Origin: Richelia sinica FACHB-800
GTDB taxonomy: Bacteria > Cyanobacteriota > Cyanobacteriia > Cyanobacteriales > Nostocaceae
Assembly: GCF_014698825.1 (NCBI RefSeq)
Contig: NZ_JACJTT010000008.1
Coordinates: 1 to 64,000, forward strand
Length of the DNA: 64,000 nucleotides
Direction of reading: 5' to 3'
The first letter of the stretch is position 1. The number at the start of each line of letters is the position of its first letter. Below the pieces are notes generated by a model that was given only the letters and a program-made list of their open reading frames with translations, was not told the origin of the DNA and did not search any database. Positions 37,258 to 44,628 of this stretch are shown piece after piece. Position numbers and translations under genes: made by a program.

Positions 37258-39747
37258 ATGGTAAGTCAGTTTGAACACCTTAAGTTGCCAAGAATCATAA
37301 ACATAGAATTACCACGACGATTTCATGGTGGTGGAGGTGGCGGAAAACGCACTGATTTCATTGAACATGGTAAGCATTTATTAGATCAACTTTCTGGACT
37401 GACTGAAACTACCAAGCAAAAGAGCAACCCTTTCCTTCTTGACCCCAAATTAATTTTTAAGATTAAAGCTACTAAAAAACTTTCCGAGGATCTAGTTAAT
37501 CAGACAGGATTAGATGTTCTAGCATTTGAGCCTGATAAAGCCATAGTTGTCTTTTCGTCTGATCTGGAGTTAAGAGAATTTAGGAGACGTTTAGAAAATT
37601 ACAGCCAACTTACCGAAGGTCCCGAATATTCATATTTAGGGGCAATTGATGAGTTAGTACCCCTCGGACGTGAAGACCGCATTGGTCGTTTGTTAGAGCT
37701 AAAGCCTGTACAACCAGATGAACTTGCAGCTTTAGATTTGGAACTTTGGCACACAGGTAATCGCAAAGAAATGAAAGCATCTTTAGCGCATATTGCCGAA
37801 AAGCTAAAAGACCTTTCTAGCGATACTGCTCCTATGAAAATGACTGATAACTATGTTGGAGATTATCTGTGTATAGCTCGAATTAAAGTCACTCACGAAG
37901 TTTTAGAGTTTTTACTGGAACTGGAAACTGTCAAAGAAATTGATCGTCCTCCCCAACCTGCATTTGAAAGAACTGCCGATTATAATTTACCAATTTCCAG
38001 TTTACCCGAAGTAATTTCTCCACCTGAAGAGAATTGCGGCATTCTTGTTATAGATTCAGGTGTACAGAGTAGCCATCCATTAATTGCGCCAATACTGGGT
38101 GAAGCTGATGTATTTCCAGATCCAGGACAGCAATTAATAAAGGGTCGTGCAGAGGATGTAAATGGACATGGTACAAGTGTTGCTGGCGTTGCTATCTATG
38201 GAGATGTCGAAAACTGTATTAAAAAACTTTCATTTGATCCAACGGTTTGGTTGTTTTCTGCTCGTGTAACAAACGAAAAATGCCAATATGATGAGGATCT
38301 TCTTGTAGAAACTCAACTAGATCAAGCGATTCGTGCTTTTGTTGACCAGTATCCTAACTGCAAAGTAATCAATATCTCATTAGGCAATGCTGAACAAATT
38401 TATATGGATGGCATGAAGCAGTTTCGATTAGCAGCAAAAATAGACGAAATTGCTTATCAATACCAGCATAAAAACATTATTTTTGTAATTTCAGCAGGAA
38501 ATTCTTATCATGAGGAGTTAGAGTATGAAAAATTACGAACTGAATACCCAAATTATTTACTGAATAAGAATGCTCGAATTATTGATCCAGCAACTTCTGC
38601 GATCGGACTAACTGTAGGTTCTTTATCTTATGGACGTGGTAGTACGACAGAACCTGATGATGTACGTCGTCAGGTGATCGCAAAATTGCGAGGATACCCT
38701 TCTCCCTTTACCAGAACTGGTTTTGGAGTAGATGGAATGATTAAGCCTGATGTTGTAGATTTTGGTGGAGATTTAGCATTAGACTTCAGTTATCGAGAAA
38801 GTCTAGGATTGCCTAAAGTTAGTATATTAGAAGACGCTGTAGCTAGTGTTTCTGTTGTAACTCTCTCAATCTCCAACACCGAAGATTCCCAAAGTTCTTT
38901 ATTTCACATCTGTAGCGGTACAAGTTTTGCTGCACCTCGTGTAGCTAACGTTGCTGCTCAACTCTTCACAAAATATCCAAATGCCAGTTCTAACCTCATT
39001 CGAGCATTGATTGTTAACTCTGCGGTGCTTCCTAAAGAAATTCCAGATGAATTTAGTAATGGTACAGAATCTCAAAAAATTAAAAAGCAGCTACAAATCT
39101 ATGGCTATGGACAAACTGATTTAGAGCGTGCAATGTATTCTGCTGAAAACTATGTTGTTCTATCAGAAGATAATATTATTATTCCAGTGGGCAAGTTTCA
39201 TATTTATGAAATTCCCCAACTACCAGAGGAATTTTTTGATATAGAAGGTACTCGCACATTATCAGTTACCTTGGCGTTTGATCCTCCAACTCGTCCAACT
39301 CGTGGCGACTCATATTTAGGGGTAACAATGGAATTTAACCTTTTCAAAGGTATTCCCAAAGAAAGTGTAGTGAATGCTTATGTAGATGCCAGTAAAACAG
39401 GTAAACCTAATGAATTTGCAGAAATATCAATGGAAATTTTAAAAGAACAATATAGGGGACGTAGTATTAATGTTGATTTATCTCCAAATTCTACTCTCCG
39501 TAAGAAAGGAACTGTACAAAAAGGACACATAAAACTAACGAAACAAGCTAAAAGATACAATAATTTACCTATGACTCTGGTGGTGAGTTGTAATCGTAAA
39601 TGGGCAAATCCAGATGAAATTGAAATACAGCGTTATGCTTTAGTCGTTAGCATTAGTCATTCCGATCCTCAAGTCAATTTATATAATCGTATGAGACTCC
39701 AGGTTGATCAAATTGACCAACGAGAAAGAACCCGAGCAAGGTTTTAA
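37258..39747 (+). CDS. ietS: Subtilisin-like protease, IetS-like
   Basis: The 829-residue protein carries an S8 peptidase domain (about 258-620) with the full triad: Asp266 in LVIDSGVQ, His304 in NGHGTSVAG, and Ser556 in CSGTSFAAP; Asn415 of SAGN is the oxyanion residue. Residues 1-250 form an extra domain that begins with a short basic tail and a glycine run (RRFHGGGGGGK); residues 620-829 form a beta-rich C-terminal domain. No signal peptide or membrane span is present, so it acts in the cytoplasm, unlike degradative subtilisins. Together with the upstream AAA+ gene it forms an ietAS-type pair. The presumed substrate and trigger are unknown. Confidence 0.78.
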   Translation: MVSQFEHLKLPRIINIELPRRFHGGGGGGKRTDFIEHGKHLLDQLSGLTETTKQKSNPFLLDPKLIFKIKATKKLSEDLVNQTGLDVLAFEPDKAIVVFSSDLELREFRRRLENYSQLTEGPEYSYLGAIDELVPLGREDRIGRLLELKPVQPDELAALDLELWHTGNRKEMKASLAHIAEKLKDLSSDTAPMKMTDNYVGDYLCIARIKVTHEVLEFLLELETVKEIDRPPQPAFERTADYNLPISSLPEVISPPEENCGILVIDSGVQSSHPLIAPILGEADVFPDPGQQLIKGRAEDVNGHGTSVAGVAIYGDVENCIKKLSFDPTVWLFSARVTNEKCQYDEDLLVETQLDQAIRAFVDQYPNCKVINISLGNAEQIYMDGMKQFRLAAKIDEIAYQYQHKNIIFVISAGNSYHEELEYEKLRTEYPNYLLNKNARIIDPATSAIGLTVGSLSYGRGSTTEPDDVRRQVIAKLRGYPSPFTRTGFGVDGMIKPDVVDFGGDLALDFSYRESLGLPKVSILEDAVASVSVVTLSISNTEDSQSSLFHICSGTSFAAPRVANVAAQLFTKYPNASSNLIRALIVNSAVLPKEIPDEFSNGTESQKIKKQLQIYGYGQTDLERAMYSAENYVVLSEDNIIIPVGKFHIYEIPQLPEEFFDIEGTRTLSVTLAFDPPTRPTRGDSYLGVTMEFNLFKGIPKESVVNAYVDASKTGKPNEFAEISMEILKEQYRGRSINVDLSPNSTLRKKGTVQKGHIKLTKQAKRYNNLPMTLVVSCNRKWANPDEIEIQRYALVVSISHSDPQVNLYNRMRLQVDQIDQRERTRARF

Positions 39748-39887
39748 ATACTAAAAAAGCATAGATATTGCGTACAGAGTATACTCAATGCAGTTTGTAA
39801 TAACTATGAAAATATTTCCATACATCAAATACAGGTTTTATCTATTAATAGTTTATTTTTTTTAGTGACAATAATAATTTAATGTAC

Positions 39888-40048
39888 ACTAGGGGTGGGT
39901 TGAAAGAGGGTCTAGCATTTTAATCCTCTAAACGGAAAAGTTTCAACAACCATCCCAACTAGGAATAGTTCAAAATATAGGTTATTGACTCGCGTTAACC
40001 ATTAAAATAGTTGCAAAAAAATATGTGTGATCATGGGAGGGTTGAAAG
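39888..40048 (+). CRISPR. Decayed type V-K CRISPR mini-array
   Basis: Three repeat pieces of a 37-base unit are seen: the 3' half TAGGGGTGGGTTGAAAG at 39890-39906; a copy at 39940-39976 whose 5' part GTTTCAACAACCATCCCAAC is intact but whose 3' part has decayed; and a third, 40012-40048, preserving only GGGAGGGTTGAAAG at its 3' end. Spacers are 33 bases (39907-39939) and 35 bases (39977-40011). The repeat closely resembles the Cas12k repeat of Scytonema ShCAST as I recall it. No adaptation genes are adjacent. Confidence 0.75.
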
Positions 40049-40065
40049 GAGTGCTGCGATCGAAC
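40049..40065 (+). other. Delocalised homing spacer matching tRNA-Ala
   Basis: Directly after the half-repeat ending GTTGAAAG comes GAGTGCTGCGATCGAAC. The tRNA-Ala gene on the minus strand has GAGTGCTGCGATCGCAC at 40306-40290, a 16/17 match with the mismatch at base 15. The bases 5' of that protospacer are GGTA, fitting the GTN-type PAM of Cas12k. Known V-K elements use short delocalised spacers of this kind to home to tRNA genes. Confidence 0.8.
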
Positions 40066-40131
40066 AAATATCAATAATCAAATGATGCCCTTGCAGAAAA
40101 AGAGACTTTGTATAGTCAATTTTAAGTTCAT

Positions 40132-40253
40132 GCGACATTAATTTGCGAAAAGCTAGTATAATTAAGTTGTCTCTAAAAAATCGCAGTTGCGACATCAATT
40201 TGAGAAAAACGACATTAATTTGCGAAAAGCGACATTTAATTTGCGAATGTACA
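40132..40253. repeat. Four TnsB-type binding repeats
   Basis: Plus-strand units GCGACATTAATTTGCGAAAA (40132-40151), GCGACATCAATTTGAGAAAA (40189-40208), ACGACATTAATTTGCGAAAA (40209-40228) and GCGACATTTAATTTGCGAAT (40229-40248) share the core GACATYAATTTGNGAA. Three are in direct tandem at the tip and one is 35 bases further in, the usual layout of Tn7-like ends. Confidence 0.85.
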
Positions 40254-40254
40254 A

Positions 40255-40327
40255 TGGAGAATAGGAGACTCGAACCCCTGACCTCTGCGGTGCGATCGCA
40301 GCACTCTACCAACTGAGCTAATTCCCC
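40255..40327 (-). tRNA. tRNA-Ala (anticodon CGC)
   Basis: The 73-base gene folds as a cloverleaf: acceptor GGGGAAT/ATTCTCC with the G3:U70 pair that identifies alanine tRNA, D-arm GCTC...GAGT, anticodon stem CTGCG/CGCAG with loop ATCGCAC, T-arm AGGGG-TTCGAGT-CTCCT and discriminator A. Anticodon CGC reads GCG. A HIP1 octamer GCGATCGC (40292-40299) covers the anticodon. CCA is not encoded. The CAST end starts one base beyond the discriminator. Confidence 0.93.
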
Positions 40328-40371
40328 AAAATCAGTGCTGAGTAGACTCAAGCTCTGACACAAGACATATT

Positions 40372-41100
40372 CTAGCACTCACTGACAGTTGGTGTAATAT
40401 CCTTTCTGCCATAAATTTCCTGTACCCGTTCCAACTCCAAATCGGTGAGATAATCAACCGTCCAGTTGGCTTGACGTTGTAGCATATGGAAGGGGTAGGT
40501 ATTAGCGACACCAACAACCTGCATTTTAGCTCGTTTTGCGGCTTGAATCCCCGCAGGTGTATCTTCAATGGCTAAACACTCCTGTGGTTGTAAGTTTAAA
40601 TCTGCATAGTCTTTGTTCAATTTTTCTACTGCTAGCAAATAACCATCAGGTTCTGGTTTACTGGTGGTGATATCATCTCCAGAAATAATCAAGGGGAAAT
40701 AGTCATCTAATTTAGCACGCTTTAATACTAATTCTATTTCTTGACGCAGGGCACCACTGACAATTGCTAGCTTGAGATGCTGGGAACGAATTTGAAAAAT
40801 TAAGTCTTCAATCCCAGAATACAAAGGCAATTTGTCAAGTTTCTCCAATTCCAAAATATAGGATTGTGCTTTGCGAGTCAGTAATTGAGTTAAATATTCT
40901 TCCGTCACTACTCGTCCGCGATTCTTCAAAAGCTGCTGAAAACAAGCGCGGTCGCTTCTTCCTAAACAAGCTTGACGTTCGTCTAGTCGCTGGGGTTGGA
41001 GATTTTCTTGCACCAAAATCTCATCAATCAGCGTCAGGTGTATTGGTTCATCTTTAATGATGACACCGTTAAAATCAAATAGAACTGCCTTTAAACTCAT
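40372..41100 (-). CDS. HAD-superfamily hydrolase, beta-PGM-like
   Basis: The 242-residue protein is a HAD-like phosphatase or phosphomutase. Motif I is VLFDFNGVIIKDE with nucleophile Asp9; the position two further, normally Asp as general acid/base, is Asn11. Motif II is in LAIVSGALR, motif III Lys in SKPEPDGY and motif IV in LAIEDTPAGIQAAKRA. The helical cap lies at about 15-90. Candidate roles are sugar-phosphate phosphatase or mutase; the Asn makes activity uncertain. It lies just upstream (in the plus direction) of tRNA-Ala. Confidence 0.85.
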   Translation of the reverse strand: MSLKAVLFDFNGVIIKDEPIHLTLIDEILVQENLQPQRLDERQACLGRSDRACFQQLLKNRGRVVTEEYLTQLLTRKAQSYILELEKLDKLPLYSGIEDLIFQIRSQHLKLAIVSGALRQEIELVLKRAKLDDYFPLIISGDDITTSKPEPDGYLLAVEKLNKDYADLNLQPQECLAIEDTPAGIQAAKRAKMQVVGVANTYPFHMLQRQANWTVDYLTDLELERVQEIYGRKDITPTVSEC

Positions 41101-41362
41101 GCCAAAAACTTAGGAAAACAAAAGCATCCCAAATATTATTATTCATTCTGGCCAGTCTTCGACACCCATCAGGAAATTTATGTAGTACATATTTCAAGGG
41201 CTATGGAGCGAAATATGGATATTTGACAGCCATAAAATAATGTATTATAAATGTAATACATAGTGAAAAATACCAAAACAGCGATCGCATCAGAATTCCT
41301 CCAGGGGATTTTGTCTGCGTTAACTTTGCTGTGCGGTTATTGTAAATTTTGAAATTAGTATT

Positions 41363-42544
41363 ATGCCCTACGAACAATTAGAAATTAACACTCCATCTCC
41401 CGTTTTATCTTGGGCAAATCATCCTTTAGCCTCAGATGAAACTAAAATGGCCAAGAACGTAGCTTCCTTGCCATTTGTATTTAAACATGTGGCTTTAATG
41501 CCAGATGTGCATTTAGGTAAAGGTGCTTTAGTGGGGTCAGTAATTGCCACCAAAGATGCCATTATTCCTGCGGCTGTGGGAGTAGATATAGGTTGCGGGA
41601 TGATTGCTATTAAAACACCATTTACAGGTGAGCAATTAGAAGGCAAACTCAAGAAAATTCGCTTAGATATAGAAGCAGCAATTCCTACAGGATTTAATGA
41701 AAATAAAGATGTAGAAAAAGCTGTAACTAATTGGCAAAAATGGCGCGAATTTACAGACTTGCATTCTGGTGTGCAAGACTTACAAAATAAAGCGATGAAA
41801 CAAATGGGTTCTCTGGGGGGAGGCAATCATTTTATTGAAGTTTGTCTCGATACAGATAACCAAGTTTGGTTAATGTTGCATTCCGGTTCTCGCAACATTG
41901 GTAATAAGTTAGCACAATGCCATATTGATACTGCTAAAGGATTAGCCAGAATGGCAGCTAACAAATTACCAGACCCTGATTTATCCTATTTTGTCGCTGG
42001 TACACCGGAATTTAAAGCCTACTGGCATGACTTACAATGGGCGCAAAATTACGCTCATTTTAATCGTGATGTGATGATGGCACGGTTTAAAAAAATCGTC
42101 GAAAAACATTTAGCAGGGGGTAAAACTACTAAACCTTTGTTAGAGGTAAATTGCCATCATAATTACGCGGAAAAAGAAGTGCATTTTGGCGAAGATGTAT
42201 ATGTCACTCGCAAAGGTGCAGTTCGAGCGCAAGCAGAAGATTATGGAATTATTCCCGGTTCTATGGGAGCTAAATCTTTTATTGTCAAGGGTAAAGGTAA
42301 TGCTCACAGCTTCTGTTCTTGTTCCCACGGTGCTGGACGATTAATGTCTAGAAGTAAGGCAAAAAATGTCTATTCTTTAGATGATTTAATTGTCCAAACC
42401 CAAGGAGTGGAATGTCGCAAAGATACGGGGATTTTAGATGAAATTCCCGGTGCATATAAACCCATTGAACAAGTGATGGCAAATCAATCTGATTTAGTGG
42501 AAGTGGTAGCAACTCTCAAGCAAGTTGTTTGTGTTAAGGGTTAG
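41363..42544 (+). CDS. rtcB: RtcB-family RNA ligase
   Basis: RtcB joins RNA 2',3'-cyclic phosphate or 3'-phosphate to 5'-OH ends using GTP and Mn2+. The 393-residue protein has the metal site AAVGVDIGCGMIA (about 71-83), GSLGGGNHFIEVC (about 149-161), VNCHHNYAEKE and the guanylylated-His motif CSHGAGRLMSR. Length fits the shorter bacterial RtcB branch. No archease or RNA-repair partner is adjacent. Confidence 0.93.
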   Translation: MPYEQLEINTPSPVLSWANHPLASDETKMAKNVASLPFVFKHVALMPDVHLGKGALVGSVIATKDAIIPAAVGVDIGCGMIAIKTPFTGEQLEGKLKKIRLDIEAAIPTGFNENKDVEKAVTNWQKWREFTDLHSGVQDLQNKAMKQMGSLGGGNHFIEVCLDTDNQVWLMLHSGSRNIGNKLAQCHIDTAKGLARMAANKLPDPDLSYFVAGTPEFKAYWHDLQWAQNYAHFNRDVMMARFKKIVEKHLAGGKTTKPLLEVNCHHNYAEKEVHFGEDVYVTRKGAVRAQAEDYGIIPGSMGAKSFIVKGKGNAHSFCSCSHGAGRLMSRSKAKNVYSLDDLIVQTQGVECRKDTGILDEIPGAYKPIEQVMANQSDLVEVVATLKQVVCVKG

Positions 42545-42589
42545 ATTTGAAATGAAAAGGGACTTTTAATTTCAAATTCCCAATCTATA

Positions 42590-42616
42590 GTAGGTGACAG
42601 GTAACAGGTGACAGCG
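42590..42616. repeat. Short tandem GGTGACA-type repeat
   Basis: TAGGTGACAGGTAACAGGTG followed by ACAGCG holds three heptamer units between rtcB and cbiA. Confidence 0.65.
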
Positions 42617-42752
42617 CTAAAAGCCTTTGGGTATCTTAGTTTTAGCTGTATTTAATGTCCTAAATACCTTGTCTACGGCTATAAAATCTAAAATGATATA
42701 TGGTGCGTTATCTGTGGGTTAACGCACTGTATTTTTGTTGGTAGTAGGACAA

Positions 42753-44129
42753 ATGTCGTTAATCATTGCTGGAGAACGTAGCGGTGTGGGGAAAACTACG
42801 GTTACTCTCACACTTTTAGCATCTTTATGTCGTCGTGGTGCAAAGGTGCAATCTTTTAAAGTGGGGCCAGATTATATTGACCCGATGTTTCATCACTATG
42901 TAACTGGTCGTCCTTGCCGAAATTTAGACCCAGTGTTAACTTCCGAAGCTTACGTCCAACGATGTTTTGAACGACATATCCAGGACTGTGAATATGCACT
43001 GGTTGAGGGTGTGATGGGTTTGTTTGATGGAGTTGGCCAAAATCATACTTCACAATTGTCAACACCATCTGTTGACTTTGCTAGTACGTCCCATATTGCC
43101 AGATTATTAGATATACCTGTAGTCCTAGTAGTTGATTGTAGCCGTTTATCTGGTTCTGTGGCAGCGATCGCCCATGGTTATTGTTCCTTTGACCCCAGAA
43201 TCAAAATTGCTGGGTTAGTATTGAATCGGGTAGGAAGCGATCGCCATTTATCACTACTCAAGCAGGCCCTTACACCCCTAGAAATCCCTATTTTGGGTGT
43301 GATGCGACGACAAGACAATATTACTATCCCTGACCGTCATCTTGGTTTAGTCCCCACCTCAGAACTCTCTGAATTAGATGCAGTCATTAATCGTTTAGCA
43401 GATTTGGGTGATATTTGCTTTGACTGGCATCAATTATTACCATTGTTGCAATCAACATCAGTTCCTACTCACCCTTCTTTTCTCCCCACTCCTCAGTCTC
43501 CAGTGAGAATTGCTGTTGCGCGAGACCAGGCTTTTAATTTCTACTATCAAGATAACTTAGATTTATTACAACAATTAGGGGCAGAATTAGTTTTTTGGAG
43601 TCCTATTGCTGATGTTCAAATACCAAACAATATCCAAGGGATGTATTTTGGTGGTGGTTTTCCAGAAGTTTTTGCCCCGCAACTTTCCGGTAATAATCAA
43701 GTTTTAAATGCAGTTAAAAATGCAATTCTTCAGGGAATACCAACCATAGCTGAATGTGGTGGTCTCATGTATTTATGTGAGCAAATTCTTGATTTTCAAG
43801 GTCAAGGTTGGTCAATGGTAGGTGTGTTACCTACGATAGCAGAAATGGGTGGGAGATTAACTTTGGGTTATCGTCGTGCTGTAGCGTTACAAAATACTTT
43901 TCTGGTGGATGCGGGAACAGATATTTACGGTCATGAATTTCATCGGTCACAATTAATTTCTCCTTCCCCTAATCCTTTATTTAAAACTTACCGTTACGAC
44001 TCTGAAGAAAATTTGGGATTTGAGGGTTGGTACTTACCAAATTTACATGCTTCCTATGTGCATCAACATTGGGGTGAAAATATTGAATTGCCAAAACGTT
44101 TTCTGGAAGCCTGTTTAAGGAATAGGTAA
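42753..44129 (+). CDS. cbiA: Cobyrinate a,c-diamide synthase
   Basis: CbiA/CobB amidates the a and c carboxylates of cobyrinate in cobalamin synthesis, using glutamine and ATP. I choose the ATG at 42753 (MSLIIAGERSGVGKTTVTLT, 458 residues) because it places the P-loop AGERSGVGKTT right at the N-terminus; an in-frame TTG at 42735 adds six residues. The C-terminal class-I glutaminase domain has its nucleophile Cys in TIAECGGLMYL and later GHEFHRSQL with the catalytic His. No cobalamin-riboswitch is evident in the short upstream spacer. Confidence 0.93.
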   Translation: MSLIIAGERSGVGKTTVTLTLLASLCRRGAKVQSFKVGPDYIDPMFHHYVTGRPCRNLDPVLTSEAYVQRCFERHIQDCEYALVEGVMGLFDGVGQNHTSQLSTPSVDFASTSHIARLLDIPVVLVVDCSRLSGSVAAIAHGYCSFDPRIKIAGLVLNRVGSDRHLSLLKQALTPLEIPILGVMRRQDNITIPDRHLGLVPTSELSELDAVINRLADLGDICFDWHQLLPLLQSTSVPTHPSFLPTPQSPVRIAVARDQAFNFYYQDNLDLLQQLGAELVFWSPIADVQIPNNIQGMYFGGGFPEVFAPQLSGNNQVLNAVKNAILQGIPTIAECGGLMYLCEQILDFQGQGWSMVGVLPTIAEMGGRLTLGYRRAVALQNTFLVDAGTDIYGHEFHRSQLISPSPNPLFKTYRYDSEENLGFEGWYLPNLHASYVHQHWGENIELPKRFLEACLRNR

Positions 44130-44144
44130 TTAACGTGAAGGAAT

Positions 44145-44627
44145 TTAAATATGACTTTCTTCCCAGTTGAGAATGATTTTTGCTTTTTCCTCTCCCTTTA
44201 TACAAGGGTAATCTTCACTAGGAAAACTATTAGTTATTACCTGTTCATATTTGCATTGATCAGTCGTCAGAGCTTTTTCAATAGTTTTTTGTAAATCCTG
44301 TCGATCAAATGGTTTGATAATATAGCCACAATGTTTGATAGATTTAGCTCTTAACATTGTATTTTTATCGGTATGCGCTGTTAAATATACAATGGGAATA
44401 TCAAACATTTTAGCAATTTCTCCCGCAGCAGTAATACCATCTATTTCTCCTTTCAGCATAATATCCATTAAAATTAAATCTGGTTGAATTTCGGAAACTT
44501 TTTCGATAGCTTTTTCACCAGAACTAACAACTTCTGCTACTTCATAGCCTAAAGTTTCTAAATCTTCTGCTAAGTCCATGGCGATAATCACTTCATCTTC
44601 AACTATCATAATTTTTGCCGATAACAT
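44145..44627 (-). CDS. Receiver-only response regulator
   Basis: The receiver domain fills residues 1-120 of the 160-residue protein: acidic pocket VEDE (9-12), phospho-acceptor Asp55 in LILMDIML, Thr in YLTAHTD and Lys in YIIKPFD. About 40 further residues show no output domain. I chose the ATG at 44627 (MLSAKIMIVEDE), one base after the kinase stop; ten upstream codons are open but overlap the kinase. It probably takes phosphate from the adjacent histidine kinase. Confidence 0.9.
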   Translation of the reverse strand: MLSAKIMIVEDEVIIAMDLAEDLETLGYEVAEVVSSGEKAIEKVSEIQPDLILMDIMLKGEIDGITAAGEIAKMFDIPIVYLTAHTDKNTMLRAKSIKHCGYIIKPFDRQDLQKTIEKALTTDQCKYEQVITNSFPSEDYPCIKGEEKAKIILNWEESHI

Positions 44628-44628
44628 C

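Larger units (their letters stand above)
39888..40253 (-). mobile_element. End of a Tn7-like CRISPR-associated transposon (V-K CAST)
   Basis: The terminus TGTACA (40248-40253) is followed inward by TnsB-like sites reading, on the minus strand, TTCGCAAATTAAATGTCG and related forms: 40229-40247, 40209-40230, 40189-40210 and 40132-40153. Further in lie an atypical half-repeat with homing spacer and remnants of V-K CRISPR repeats. Terminal TGTACA with repeated AAATTAATGTC sites is the pattern of cyanobacterial CAST ends. The end directly abuts the 3' end of tRNA-Ala. No cas12k, tnsB, tnsC or tniQ gene and no second end were found in the window, so this is a remnant, a non-autonomous derivative, or one end of an element whose other end lies beyond recognition. 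The inner boundary is set at the outermost CRISPR piece. Confidence 0.8.

Noticed and set aside
39883-39888. A second TGTACA just left of the CRISPR pieces, as possible other transposon end
   Set aside because: No TnsB-like repeats flank it on either side, the 5 bases before it do not match the expected ATGGA duplication, and it would make an element of only about 370 bp. TGTACA also occurs by chance elsewhere (for example 25550 and 52669).
42545-42752. Cobalamin riboswitch upstream of cbiA
   Set aside because: The spacer is short and is largely an STRR repeat; I could not find the B12-box type conserved segments.
42749-42765. AAATGTCGTTAATC resembling a TnsB repeat
   Set aside because: It lies at the start of cbiA and is explained by the codons MSLII; it is single and has no TGTACA near.
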